DNA of 37,260 bases from Streptomyces candidus (GCF_014207445.1 NZ_JACHEM010000030.1:1-37260), one strand, 5' to 3'. Counted from the first letter of the stretch, positions 1-8,432 are shown. Translations and numbers: made by a program. The notes: generated from the letters alone by a model not told the origin.

Positions 1-360
1 AACGGGAAGAACGTCGAGACTCTCCCTCACCCCGGCCGAAACCACGCCTGAACAGCGGAAACTCAGCGCTCACATACGGAAAGACAACGGCTTCTAAGCA
101 CCTCCGTTGCCGAAGCTCCCCGGCCGAAGACACGTGGCCCGAACACTCATAATCGGGCCCTTGCGAGCACGATCAGTAACGGGCCGCCACTCTCCGTCAC
201 GGCCGGATTCGTTCGAGCGCCGTGTACGTCCGGAAGGACGGCGTGGCACTCACCAGGTCCGACGCGAGGGCGAGGGCGAACACCGCACGAGCGCCGAACT
301 GCGCACCGGCCACGCACGGCTTCCTGCTGCAAGGTGCAGACGACGCCGCCCAGTCCAAGC
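1..360. other. Leading stretch without a convincing gene
   Basis: Reading frames on both strands here are arginine- and proline-rich shadows with no recognisable domain and no ribosome-binding site in front of a start. The stretch lies downstream of the stop codon of the minus-strand acetyltransferase, so it should hold that gene's 3' region. I see no strong hairpin or promoter. A gene entering from outside the window cannot be excluded. Confidence 0.4.
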
Positions 361-909
361 TCAGCCGGACACCATGAGCGGGGACCACACACCGAACCAC
401 TGCTCGGCGCCCCACTCCTCGAACCGTTCCACCTCGGTGAATCCCAGCTTCGCCGCGAGGCGCATCGAGCGCTCGTTGGCGGTCTGGGTGCACAGCACCA
501 CCGGCTCGCCGGGAAGCGCGTCAGCGACCCAGCCGAGCGCCGCCGCGCATGCCTCGACGGCATACCCGCATCCCCACGCCTCCGGCAGGAGCACATACCC
601 GAGCTCGGCCTCCCCGGCATCTGGGCGGACATGCCCCGGACGCTCGGCGTCGCGCCGATCGAGCGTGACGGCCCCGATCATCGCTCCGTTGAGATCGATC
701 ACGAAAAGGCCGGGGCGCCGCCCGGGCAGTTCAGGCACCTCGCGTTCGAGCTCGTTACGCGGGCGAGGGCCACCGAGGTAGGTGCGCACCTGTGGCGAGG
801 CGAACAACTCGATGAACGCCGTACGGTCCCAGGCCTGCGACTCTCGGAGCACGAGCCGCTCGGTCCTTATCAGGGCAGGTGGCCAGGCAACGGGTCCTAA
901 CTCAGTCAT
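361..909 (-). CDS. GNAT-family N-acetyltransferase
   Basis: 182-residue protein of the RimJ/RimL-like GNAT group, expected to transfer acetyl from acetyl-CoA to an amine on a protein N-terminus or small molecule in the cytoplasm. Visible marks are the opening RTERLVLRE strand-helix, ELGYVLLPEAWGCGYAVEAC (motif A, acetyl-CoA pyrophosphate loop, although the usual R/Q-x-x-G-x-G/A is relaxed to WGCGYA), and a late NERSMRLAAKLGFTEVERF helix-strand typical of motif B. An upstream start at 957 exists, but the ATG at 909 begins just before the conserved PALIRTERL start of the domain and is preferred. It stands alone, with a hypothetical gene 110 bp upstream on the same strand. The substrate cannot be told. 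Confidence 0.85.
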   Translation of the reverse strand: MTELGPVAWPPALIRTERLVLRESQAWDRTAFIELFASPQVRTYLGGPRPRNELEREVPELPGRRPGLFVIDLNGAMIGAVTLDRRDAERPGHVRPDAGEAELGYVLLPEAWGCGYAVEACAAALGWVADALPGEPVVLCTQTANERSMRLAAKLGFTEVERFEEWGAEQWFGVWSPLMVSG

Positions 910-1019
910 GGCGGGCAACCTACCGCACGCCCATTCGCGCGATCCGAAACAGAACATGGTCAGCGCGAAGGGTGAAAGGTTCGTTCGAAGGCAGGGAGGG
1001 GCGGCGTCCGCAGGGACCG

Positions 1020-1430
1020 TCAGCGTTCACGCGATCTGGTCCACCACCAGCGCGTCGTTGCCCACTCGTTGTAGTTGGGCTCCGGCAAGGTGCGGCGCTC
1101 GAATTCCTTATCGATAAGCGTGAGCAATCGGCCCAAGTCCCGTCTGGCTCCGGGCGGAAGGTGCAGCATCGCCCACTCCAGGTCATCGCGGGCATCCCCT
1201 ACCCCGGGCGCATCGAACGCGGAGGCGTCGAGGTAACGTCCGGGCTCCTTGAAAGCCCACTCGAAACACGAGAGTGCTTTGGCGACCGCGTTGGGCCACA
1301 TCTCCCGGTCTTCGACCTGGCGGATCGCTGCACGAGTCCGCGCGGAGACACCGGGGACCCGCAGAACCGGATACTGCCATCGTGGCCGCCACCGCTCTGC
1401 ACGGACGGTCTTGGGACGCCTACGCGGCAT
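1020..1430 (-). CDS. Hypothetical protein, 136 residues
   Basis: ATG start with an AAAGGG ribosome-binding site a few bases upstream. The N-terminus is basic (PRRRPKTVRAERW), followed by a helical acidic/aromatic body with a run of conserved-looking residues (WAFKEPGRYLDASAFDAPG, then DLEWAMLHLPPGARRDLGRLL) and a basic C-terminus ending WWWTRSRER. No signal peptide or membrane segment. The codon pattern (GC-rich third positions) supports real coding. I do not recognise the family. The residue pattern resembles small actinobacterial hypothetical proteins of about 120-140 residues. No operon partner is obvious. Confidence 0.65.
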   Translation of the reverse strand: MPRRRPKTVRAERWRPRWQYPVLRVPGVSARTRAAIRQVEDREMWPNAVAKALSCFEWAFKEPGRYLDASAFDAPGVGDARDDLEWAMLHLPPGARRDLGRLLTLIDKEFERRTLPEPNYNEWATTRWWWTRSRER

Positions 1431-1633
1431 CGCCCTTTCGGATCAGCATGAGGTCATCCTGCCACGGCTGCGCACCTGCATGCACTGGCTGTGTACCGGT
1501 CGCAGCAGGGGTTCCTACCCTCCGGCTCTCGCGCAGCTCCTGGGGAACGTCGGAGTGTTGCCGGAGGAGGATCACTGCGCAGGGGCGGAGGAGGCGTGAC
1601 GGGCAGGCACGGCGTGAGGAGAATTTTCGCCGC

Positions 1634-2305
1634 TCATCCCTCCAGGTACTTCAGCACCGCCAGCACTCTGCGGTGCCCGCCCTCCCCCACCGTCAGGCCC
1701 AGCTTGGCGAAGATGTGCGCCACGTGCTTTTCCACCGCCCGCTCGGTGACCACGAACCTGTCGGCGATGGCCTGGTTCGCGAGCCCTTGCGCCATCAGTC
1801 CCAGCACCTCCCGTTCCCTCGGCGTCAGCCCGTCCAGGGCCGATCCCCGCCGGCTCGCGCCGAAGAGCTGCGAGACGACCTCGGGGTCCAGGGCCGTTCC
1901 GCCCAATGCCACCCTGCCGAGCGCGTCCACGAACTCCCCGAGGTCCATGACGCGCTCCTTGAGCAGGTAGCCGACGCCCCCGCTCCCGCTCCCTCCGCTC
2001 AGCAACTGCGCCGCGTACTTCGTCTCCACGTACTGGGAGAAGATCAGTACCCCGGTGGCGGGCCGTGTCCGCCGGATCTCGACCGCCGCCCGCAGTCCCT
2101 CGTCCGTCTGTGTCGGCGGCATCCGCACGTCGACGACCGCCGCGTCCGGTCCGTGCTCCGCCACCGCCGCCAGCAGCGCGTCCGCGTCGCCCACCGCCGC
2201 GACCACCTCCACGCCCCGCATCCCGAGAAGCTGGGCGAGCCCGTCGCGCAGCAGAACGGAATCCTCGGCGATGACGACCCGCAAGGGCGACACTGGTGCA
2301 GACAT
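1634..2305 (-). CDS. NarL/FixJ-family response regulator
   Basis: 223-residue DNA-binding response regulator. The receiver domain covers residues about 8-125: acidic pocket at AED (14-15), phospho-acceptor Asp59 in VVDVRMPP, Ser90 and Lys116 as the switch residues. A LuxR-type helix-turn-helix covers about 158-215 (LTPREREVLGLMAQGLANQ, then VEKHVAHIFAKLGL). The LKERV segment after the receiver is typical of the NarL branch. The ATG at 2305 lies 17 bp after the end of the partner kinase gene, so the two form one transcript. It would bind promoters when phosphorylated. Its cognate kinase here is frameshifted, so signalling to it may be lost or depend on another kinase or small phosphodonor. Targets are unknown. 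Confidence 0.93.
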   Translation of the reverse strand: MSAPVSPLRVVIAEDSVLLRDGLAQLLGMRGVEVVAAVGDADALLAAVAEHGPDAAVVDVRMPPTQTDEGLRAAVEIRRTRPATGVLIFSQYVETKYAAQLLSGGSGSGGVGYLLKERVMDLGEFVDALGRVALGGTALDPEVVSQLFGASRRGSALDGLTPREREVLGLMAQGLANQAIADRFVVTERAVEKHVAHIFAKLGLTVGEGGHRRVLAVLKYLEG

Positions 2306-2322
2306 GACGGGATGAACTTCCT

Positions 2323-3578
2323 CTACTGATACGGCAGGACGACGCGCACCACCGTAGGCCCGCCCACCGGACTGTGGCACTCCAGCATCCCGTCCACCGC
2401 CCTGACGCGTCCGAGCAGCCCGGTCAGCCCGCTCCCGGCCCCGACGACCGCCCCGCCGCACCCGTCGTCCCGTACGACGAGGGTCAGCCGCCCCTCTCCC
2501 TGCGCCACGTCGACCGCCGCCTCGGTGCCCCGCTGTGCTTGGCCGCGTTGGCGAGCAGTTCGGCCGCACAGAAGTAGGCGATGGCCTCGATCGCCGGGGA
2601 CGGCCGCTCACCGGCCGCCACCCGCGCCTGAACCCGCAGCGGGCTGTCCGCCGCCAGGGTCGCCAGCGCGGCGTCAAGCCCCTGGTCCAGGACCGGGGGG
2701 TGGATGCCCTTGACCAGGCTCCGGAGGTCGGCGACGGCCTGCTTGGCGTTCCCCTGCGCGGTCTCGACGACGGCCAGCACCTGGTCACCCGGAGCTCCTC
2801 CCGCCACCATTTCCCTGATCATCGTGAGGTGCATGCCGAGGCCGACGAGCCGGGCCTGTGTACCGTCGTGCAGGTCGCGTTCGATGCGCCGCAGGGTGGC
2901 CGCAGCGTCCTCGACGGCCTGGGCGCGGGTCTCCTCCAGGGTGCGGATGCGCCGGTCGGCCGCCCCGGGGCCGAGGAGCGCGCGCAGGACCTCCTCGTAC
3001 GGGAGGAGGGCCCGCTGTACCAGCCGGGGGGCCAGGGCGAGCAGCAGCGCACCCATCGCCACGACGAGCAACCACCGTGGCCACGAGTCGAGTTGCACGC
3101 CGAACAAGGAGAGCGACACCTGGTGTTCGGTGCCGTCGGAGGCATGGACTGTCGTGTAGTTGACGTGCCGGAGGAGCGGGTGGAGGAGGAAGAGCAGTCC
3201 GTACACGTAGCCGACGAAGGCGGCTGCCAGACCCGGCAGGGCCACCAGCGGAGCCACGCACACCCAGCCGGCCGCACGCCACGCCTGACGATCGGCGAGC
3301 ACCGCCCGCCGCCAGCCGAACAGTCCGGGCGCTGCAGGCAGGGCGGGCGGCGGCTCGACCTGTGTCCCCAACAGGCGGCCCGCCAGCGCGCGTTGCGCTG
3401 AGGCCAGGTGTGCGGCCCCGCGCAGAGTGCCGGCAAGCAGCCACGGCCCGAGCGCAGTCACAGAGAGTGCCCCGCTCACCAGCAGAGCGACGAGCACGAG
3501 AAGCAGGCCGACGAGGGCCAGGACCGGGGCGAGGAGGGCGTGGAGGGCGGCCCGGAAATGACGTTGCACAGTGCCCAC
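2323..3578 (-). pseudogene. Two-component sensor histidine kinase (HisKA_3), frameshifted
   Basis: Membrane kinase partner of the downstream NarL regulator. From a GTG at 3578 (or 3569) the frame encodes four hydrophobic segments in a sensor-type domain (first ALLAPVLALVGLLLVLV), then the dimerisation/phospho-acceptor box RIERDLHDGTQARL and the N box ELLANAAKHSGA. Immediately after SGA (about 2527-2531) the frame runs into PRRRSTWRRERGG and stops at 2484. The missing ATP-binding half continues in the next frame to 2323: DVAQGEGRLTLVVRDDGCGG, then GSGLTGLLGRVRAVDG, ending VVLPYQ. One missing base in GGGGCACCGAG explains it (expected SGA-TEAAVDV). The 1256-nt span plus one base gives 419 codons, a normal length. 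Either a recent inactivating deletion or an assembly error; all other residues look intact, which favours a recent event or an error. Confidence 0.85.
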
Positions 3579-3604
3579 TAGATCATTGCCCGCTCGAGCC
3601 GTGC

Positions 3605-4246
3605 CTACGGGAACTGACGGATGATCGGCACCGAAAGCAGCCCGCACACCGCGGCAACCGCGAATGCGAGCCGGAGCGTGCGGCCGAGCCCGCTCCGGTC
3701 CCGCCCGAGCAGCCCGGCGGCAAGCCGCGTCTGGAGGACGGTGAAGCCCTTGGCGACCCACGGCGCGAGGAGGAAGAAGCCGACGCCTCCGGTGAGGGCG
3801 TGGAACGCCCACGCGCCAGCCATGGTGGGGCCACCCCAGGAGTCCGTGGGGTCATTGCCCGGCCGCAGCGGGTACCCGAGATTGATGGCCGCCAGGAACC
3901 AGAAGAAGTACGTCACCACCAGGGCGACCAGATGCACCGGCAGCCCGAGTACGGCATGGGCCACCCCGAGCACCCCAGCCCGCTCCCGTACCTCGAACTC
4001 CTCCCTCAGCAACCGCCGCTGCAAGACCAGTTGCACGCGCCCCACCGGCCCGCCGACGAGGGCGAGCGGCAGGCACAGCAACCCCACGAGGAAAGCCAGC
4101 AACAGATAGAGCATCCGCCGCCACGTCCGCACCCGGAACGGCTCCCAAAGCACCGCCCGCCACCCCGGAAACCCGCTCCGCGCGGCCGGCCGCCGCGCCC
4201 CGTCCTGCTGCTTCGTCCGTGCTGTCCCACCCGCTGCGATGTCCAT
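3605..4246 (-). CDS. Sensor-domain membrane protein, accessory to the kinase
   Basis: 213-residue integral membrane protein without a kinase domain. Hydrophobic helices are visible at MLYLLLAFLVGLLCLPLALV, HLVALVVTYFFWFLAAINLG, GVGFFLLAPWVAKGF and LRLAFAVAAVCGLLSVPII. The order and spacing match the membrane 'sensor' domain found at the N-terminus of many Streptomyces HisKA_3 kinases, including the next gene, so it looks like a free-standing copy of that module. It ends 27 bp before the kinase start and is surely cotranscribed with kinase and regulator. I chose the ATG giving MDIAAGG over the earlier one at 4279, because the extra residues are not conserved-looking. It probably pairs with or modulates the kinase; this is inference. 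Confidence 0.75.
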   Translation of the reverse strand: MDIAAGGTARTKQQDGARRPAARSGFPGWRAVLWEPFRVRTWRRMLYLLLAFLVGLLCLPLALVGGPVGRVQLVLQRRLLREEFEVRERAGVLGVAHAVLGLPVHLVALVVTYFFWFLAAINLGYPLRPGNDPTDSWGGPTMAGAWAFHALTGGVGFFLLAPWVAKGFTVLQTRLAAGLLGRDRSGLGRTLRLAFAVAAVCGLLSVPIIRQFP

Positions 4247-4400
4247 GACCCCAGCCTGACCGCCACCGGCCCCCAGCACGACCGTGCGGGTACGACACCC
4301 AGGGGTGGGGCAAACCGAACCATCGCCCCCTACCCGGCGACCCCGCCGCGGACTTTGCTCAGCCCTCCGCGACCGCGGGATCCATCGAGACGACCTCCCG

Positions 4401-4703
4401 TCAGGTGTCTTCGCGACTTCGCAAGGTCCGACCGTTCTCCCCCGTACGCGGGCTCTCCCGAAATCCCCAGCGCAGTCCCAGATAGATGAGTACGGTCACC
4501 ACGCTCGGTCCGAAGAACACCATCGCCATGGAGCCCGTCTCGGCGCTGCCCAGTGCGTACGCCGCAGCGATACCGGTCACGGCAACGGCCAGCAGCCAGG
4601 GTGCCAGGAACCTGGTGCGCGCAGCGAGCAGAAGAACGATCGGCCCTGCCCACGTCAGGAGCAGGACAGCGACAGCGAAGGCGATATAGAGGGCGAAGAC
4701 CAT
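4401..4703 (-). CDS. Small integral membrane protein, 100 residues
   Basis: ATG start giving MVFALYIAFAVAVLLL. Three hydrophobic helices can be seen: residues about 2-30, 33-52 (FLAPWLLAVAVTGIAAAYAL) and 60-78 (MVFFGPSVVTVLIYLGLRW), followed by a charged tail (RESPRTGENGRTLRSREDT). A longer frame extends upstream to 4931, but that part is arginine- and glycine-rich and overlaps the LysR gene end, so the short form is preferred. Family not recognised. It lies between the LysR gene and the two-component cluster on the same strand, 154 bp before the sensor-domain gene. No enzymatic motif. Confidence 0.6.
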   Translation of the reverse strand: MVFALYIAFAVAVLLLTWAGPIVLLLAARTRFLAPWLLAVAVTGIAAAYALGSAETGSMAMVFFGPSVVTVLIYLGLRWGFRESPRTGENGRTLRSREDT

Positions 4704-4882
4704 CAGGTCCTCAGTATGAACCCGTGAAAGCCCTACCGTTCCTACGGGCATCGCATCCCGACCCCCCGGACGGAGGTCCCCCTCGGCCACCGGTCGGTGA
4801 ACTGGTCGTGCCTCAAGCCCTGCGGGTGCGCATTTCCCAAGCGCCACTGAGACCGCACCAGGTAGCCGCTCCTCACTGCGGC

Positions 4883-5854
4883 CTACACATCGCCCTCCTG
4901 CATTGCCGCCCTGTCCTCCGGAGGCAGCCATGCATCCGAAGGCAGGTCAAGCCAGTGGTGCTCCTCTGCGAGACGCCGGACGGTGTCGACGAGGGCGTCG
5001 AGCGCCGGATGGTCGAGTCCCGTACGCCAGACCAGGGAGAGGGGCGAGAGGGGCACGGGGTCGCTCAGCAGGCGCAGGGCCATGCCGGGCACTTTGATGA
5101 ATTCCGTGCTGGCAAGCACCCACCAGCCTCGTTTTCGTACGACGCGCATGAACTCTTCCGGTCCCTCGATCTCGGGGAACTGCTCCGCCAGGTGAATGCC
5201 GTACCCGGCGAACAGTTGGCTGGCGAGGTCGGTCCACTCGACAGCGGACTGGTTGCCCGCCGCGGCGTAGAGCGTCCGGCCGGCCAGAGCCTTCAGCGGG
5301 ATGTGGTCATGTGCACACAGGGCGTGGTCCTCCGGCAGGAGAACGGCCATTCGCTCGAACCGGACTGGGCGGTGGGTGAGGCGCGCGGCCACTGCGGGGG
5401 CGAGGCCGGCGAACCGTCCGAACGAAGCGTCGAGGGAGCCGTCGAGGATCTCCTGGGCAGCCCCGGTGAGGCCGCTGTGGAAGCGGGCGACGAGTTCCAG
5501 TTCCGGGTGGGTGCGCCGGGTTTCCTCCAGTACCTGGTATCCGGTAGTCACCAGATCCCCGACGTCGACAAGAAGGGGCCGTTGCTTGCGTACCGAGGCC
5601 GCGGCGGAGAAGGCTTCGTGCGCTGCGAGTACTTGCCGTGCGTACGGCAGGAGCCGCGCACCTTCGGACGTCAGGCGAACCTGACGGGTGGTCCGTATGA
5701 ACAGGTCTTCGCCCAGGTCGCGTTCGAGACGGCGGATGTCCCGGCTCAGTGCCTGCTGAGCAACGTACAACCGACTAGCGGCGCGCGTGAAGTGCAGCTC
5801 TTCGGCGGTGGCGACGAAGGCACGCAACAATCGGGGATCGAAATCGCGGGACAT
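4883..5854 (-). CDS. LysR-family transcriptional regulator
   Basis: 323-residue LTTR, normal length. The N-terminal winged helix-turn-helix is classic: LLRAFVATAEELHFTRAASR, then LYVAQQALSRDIRRLERDLG and DLFIRTTRQVRLTSEGARLL. Residues about 90-300 form the substrate-binding domain (LLVDVGDL...GLTGAAQEILDGSLDASFGR...VLLPEDHAL). ATG start MSRDFDPRLL. LTTRs act as tetramers that respond to a small co-inducer and usually control a divergent neighbour. Here the upstream 537 bp contain no convincing divergent gene, so its target may be elsewhere or lost. Effector unknown. Confidence 0.92.
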   Translation of the reverse strand: MSRDFDPRLLRAFVATAEELHFTRAASRLYVAQQALSRDIRRLERDLGEDLFIRTTRQVRLTSEGARLLPYARQVLAAHEAFSAAASVRKQRPLLVDVGDLVTTGYQVLEETRRTHPELELVARFHSGLTGAAQEILDGSLDASFGRFAGLAPAVAARLTHRPVRFERMAVLLPEDHALCAHDHIPLKALAGRTLYAAAGNQSAVEWTDLASQLFAGYGIHLAEQFPEIEGPEEFMRVVRKRGWWVLASTEFIKVPGMALRLLSDPVPLSPLSLVWRTGLDHPALDALVDTVRRLAEEHHWLDLPSDAWLPPEDRAAMQEGDV

Positions 5855-6391
5855 TCGGGCAATCTACCCTCGCGGACGGTACTGACAACATATGTGCGTG
5901 AAAGCGGACGGGACAGGTGTTGGACGCAAACGGCTGCCCCGAACGAGCGTAGAGGCCATGCCCCACTACGAACCCTCCCGATCCGACTCCCCTTCGGCGC
6001 CTTGCCCACTGCGGCTGGCGGTCAGCGGACAGATGCTTGTTGCCGCCGCCATGCCCCACCGCGACAACGACTCCGACCACTCGAAACAGCAACCCGCTCG
6101 CAGGAGCCGAAACGGCAAGGCCCGTGCCTGGTTCCGCCGCCGACGAATCGCCATCAGATTCCGTTCCCGCCACAGCACCGCAGCGAAAGAACGTGCTCTA
6201 TCGCCCCTTCCAGTGGGCGGTTCGCGCGGTAGCTGGCCGGTCCCGCCCTCGTCGGCCTCGGTCGGGAGTGCGCCACGGTAATGCGCCGCATCGACCGCCG
6301 CGGAAGAGCAGTCAGCTCCGATAGTTGACCTTGGGGGAAGCCACAGCATCGGTGGGGCCGGGCGATGTGCCCGGCACGAGGAGGAACGAGC
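5855..6391. other. Intergenic region between divergent LysR and MerR-PP2C genes
   Basis: No frame here shows a recognisable domain. The longest ones are Arg/Ser-rich. It must contain the LysR promoter (minus) and the MerR-PP2C promoter (plus). A TTGACC at 6325-6330 could serve as a -35 box for the plus-strand gene, but no good -10 follows. A GC-rich hairpin sits just before the ribosome-binding site (listed separately). Confidence 0.45.
6357..6375 (+). promoter_or_regulatory. Inverted repeat ahead of the MerR-PP2C start
   Basis: Perfect 7-bp stem GCCGGGC / GCCCGGC with a 5-base loop. It ends five bases before the GAGGAACGAG ribosome-binding site and 16 bases before the ATG. It could be a regulator operator (MerR proteins bind dyads, and the gene may control itself) or an mRNA hairpin affecting translation. 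No direct evidence separates the two. Confidence 0.4.
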
Positions 6392-7471
6392 ATGGGACTG
6401 CTGACCATCGGGGCGTTCGCGAAAGCGTCCCGCCTGTCAGCGAAGGCACTGCGTCTCTACGACGAGCTCGGACTGGTGACCCCCGCTCGCGTCGAGCCGG
6501 TGAGCGGTTATCGCCTGTACGCGCCGGAACAGCTGGACCAGGCCCGGCTGGTGGCCTGGCTCCGGCGTCTGTGGGTGCCGCTGGCCCGCATCCAGCACGT
6601 CAGCGCGCTGGACCCGGCTGCGGCGACCCAGGAGATCCGTGCGTTCTGGGCCGAGGTCGAGGCCGACACCGCCGCGCGACGGGACCTCGTTTCCTTCCTC
6701 ATCGGCCACCTGTCCTGGAAGGACCCCGCAATGTCTCCCAACACCGAGCCCCTGGGCATCCGTTACGCCGCCCTTTCCGACACGGGCCTTGTCCGCGGGA
6801 GCAATCAGGACACCGCCTACGCCGGACCCCGCCTGCTCGCCGTCGCCGACGGTTACGGCAGTACGGGAGCCCCGGCGAGCGCTGCCGCCGTCGAGGCGCT
6901 CAAGCGCCTCGAAACGGACAGCATCCATGCGGGTGATCTCCTCAACGTCCTCGAAGACGCCATCGAGCAGGCCAAACAGGCCGTCACCGGTGCCGCCGGG
7001 ACCCACTCATCACTCGCAGAGACAGGCACCACACTCACCGCGATGCTCTGGACCGGCTCACAACTGGCCCTCGTCCACATCGGCGACTCCCGCGTCTACC
7101 TCGTACGCGACGGAAAGATGTTCCAGATCACCCACGACCACACCATGGTGCAATCAATGGTCGACGAAGGACGACTCACGCCGGAGGAAGCCGTCTCCCA
7201 CCCCCAGCGGGCGCTGCTGCTACGAGCCCTGGGCCAAGGAACCGACGCCACCTACGACATGCGCCTGCACGATGCTCAGCTGGGAGACCGGTACCTGCTC
7301 TGCTCCGACGGCCTGTCGACCGTAGTGCAGCCCGAAGCAATCCGGCGGGTGCTCTCCGAGATCAGCGAGCCCGAGCAGGCCGTCCGCGAACTCATCGCCC
7401 TCGCCAATGGCTGCGGCAGCCCCGACAACGTCAGCTGCGTGGTCGCCGACGTCCTGGAGCTCCAGCAGTAG
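6392..7471 (+). CDS. MerR-type HTH fused to PP2C-family Ser/Thr phosphatase
   Basis: 359 residues. Residues about 3-72 are a MerR winged helix (LLTIGAFAKASRLSAKALRL, YDELGLVTPARVEPVSGYR, then YAPEQLDQARLVAWLR). Residues about 120-355 are a PP2C domain: RGSNQDTAYAG (first metal Asp), VADGYGS (second metal Asp, the family usually has DGMGG), TTLTAMLW, HIGDSRVYLVRDG, QITHDHTMVQSMVDEG, LLLRALGQG, LLCSDGLS and GSPDNVSCVV (metal Asp). All metal-binding Asp positions appear present, so it is probably active on phospho-Ser/Thr proteins. The typical MerR coiled-coil dimer helix is followed directly by the phosphatase in place of an effector domain. ATG 6392 with GAGG ribosome-binding site. A 54-residue gene follows 11 bp later. 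Confidence 0.9.
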   Translation: MGLLTIGAFAKASRLSAKALRLYDELGLVTPARVEPVSGYRLYAPEQLDQARLVAWLRRLWVPLARIQHVSALDPAAATQEIRAFWAEVEADTAARRDLVSFLIGHLSWKDPAMSPNTEPLGIRYAALSDTGLVRGSNQDTAYAGPRLLAVADGYGSTGAPASAAAVEALKRLETDSIHAGDLLNVLEDAIEQAKQAVTGAAGTHSSLAETGTTLTAMLWTGSQLALVHIGDSRVYLVRDGKMFQITHDHTMVQSMVDEGRLTPEEAVSHPQRALLLRALGQGTDATYDMRLHDAQLGDRYLLCSDGLSTVVQPEAIRRVLSEISEPEQAVRELIALANGCGSPDNVSCVVADVLELQQ

Positions 7472-7482
7472 GAGCGAACGGC

Positions 7483-7647
7483 ATGCACTTCGAGCTGCAC
7501 CAGATCCGCGCTCAGGAGCTCATCCGTGAAGCCGACGAGTACCGGCTCGCCCAACAAGCCAGGACGGTCGAGCCGACACCCCGATCCATGGCGGCCAGCA
7601 CCTCGCAACCGACTCCACGGCGCCTGCTGGCCTGGCTGCGCGGGTGA
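7483..7647 (+). CDS. Small protein, 54 residues, downstream of MerR-PP2C
   Basis: ATG start, with GGAGCGAACGGC between the phosphatase stop and this start serving as ribosome-binding site, so the two are cotranscribed. Begins MHFELHQIRAQELIREADEYR, an amphipathic Glu/Arg-rich helix, then a Pro/Thr/Ser linker and a basic hydrophobic end RRLLAWLRG. Small proteins with this kind of start are common in Streptomyces, of unknown role. Too short for confident assignment. The C-terminal RRLLAWLRG could be a membrane-surface anchor. Confidence 0.65.
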   Translation: MHFELHQIRAQELIREADEYRLAQQARTVEPTPRSMAASTSQPTPRRLLAWLRG

Positions 7648-7654
7648 ACGACCA

Positions 7655-7715
7655 CGCTGCCTACGGTCGAGCGGGACACCAACCGCCAACCCGTCCCGCA
7701 CAACCGTAGGCAGCG
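7655..7715 (+). terminator. Long hairpin terminator after the MerR-PP2C operon
   Basis: Eight bases after the small gene's stop, CGCTGCCTACGGT (7655-7667) pairs perfectly with ACCGTAGGCAGCG (7703-7715). After a 3x3 internal loop, GCGGGAC (7671-7677) pairs with GTCCCGC (7693-7699), leaving a 15-base loop. The 13+7 bp two-part stem is much longer than needed for a terminator. There is no U-tract, as usual in Streptomyces. Confidence 0.7.
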
Positions 7716-7868
7716 CAGGCCAGAGCATCACCCTGCCCCAGAATTATCTGGGACAGGACACGAGACAGTCCCCAGCGGGCTGTGCGGCGGCCGGGGAGGG
7801 TCCGGTGAGGCGGTCCAGTCGCGTATCGAGGGCCCTACGAGCCGGACGCGAGTCGTCGGAGGGCATCG

Positions 7869-8432
7869 TCAGCGGTCGATCGAGGGGATCTGGTCCAGCC
7901 CGCTCTCGCGCAGCAGCTGCTGAATGCTGTCGTCCAGGGTACTGGTCGCACCGATGACGCTCTCGACGCCGTCGGGCAGCAGATCCTTCTCCCAGTACCA
8001 GTCGCTGAGATGATCGGGGGTGACGTGGGTGAGGTACTCGGCATCCGGCTTCGTCGCATGCCGCCGCACCGTCTCCTCGTACGGCACGTCGAGGTAGTAG
8101 CAACGCGAGACACCACGATGAGCACGCACCAGATTCTGGAGCATGGGGCCGTAGCGGTCGGCGTACAGGATGCCTTCGACGACGACGTGGAAACCGTTGT
8201 CCAGGGCGTAGCGGGCGGTAAGGTCGATCAGGCCGATGTTGGCGCCACCAGGCCGGTCGCGTTCGCGCAGCACGGTCCGGCGCAGGTTGTCCTGGCCGAC
8301 GATCGCGAGGTTGCGTCCGAACTGCTCGCGCAGCCCAGCCGCTACGGACGACTTCCCCGAGGCACTGTTGCCCCGGACCACGATCAAGCGCGTGTCCTTG
8401 GTACCTACGGTGCCGGGCGCGGAGGGTGTCAC
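7869..8432 (-). CDS. P-loop AAA-type kinase (zeta-toxin/AAA_33-like)
   Basis: 187 residues from a GTG at 8432. Walker A at residues 21-29 (GNSASGKSS). IVGQDNLRRTVLRERD follows where nucleotide kinases bind the acceptor, then VVVEGILYADRYGPML and CYYLDVPYEETVRRHATKP, where Arg/His may close the lid. Similar proteins phosphorylate small molecules or act as uncharacterised ATP-binding proteins; the acceptor here is unknown. A longer frame to 8606 exists, but it is the shadow of the upstream small gene. The GTG overlaps the stop of the 71-residue gene (GTGA at 8429-8432), so translation is coupled. The pair recalls toxin-antitoxin layout, but the fold is also common in housekeeping kinases. Confidence 0.8.
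   Translation of the reverse strand: MTPSAPGTVGTKDTRLIVVRGNSASGKSSVAAGLREQFGRNLAIVGQDNLRRTVLRERDRPGGANIGLIDLTARYALDNGFHVVVEGILYADRYGPMLQNLVRAHRGVSRCYYLDVPYEETVRRHATKPDAEYLTHVTPDHLSDWYWEKDLLPDGVESVIGATSTLDDSIQQLLRESGLDQIPSIDR

Noticed and set aside
5966..6349. Minus-strand frame starting MLWLPPRSTIGAD
   Set aside because: Low-complexity, no ribosome-binding site, no recognisable domain; the stretch is better seen as promoter DNA.
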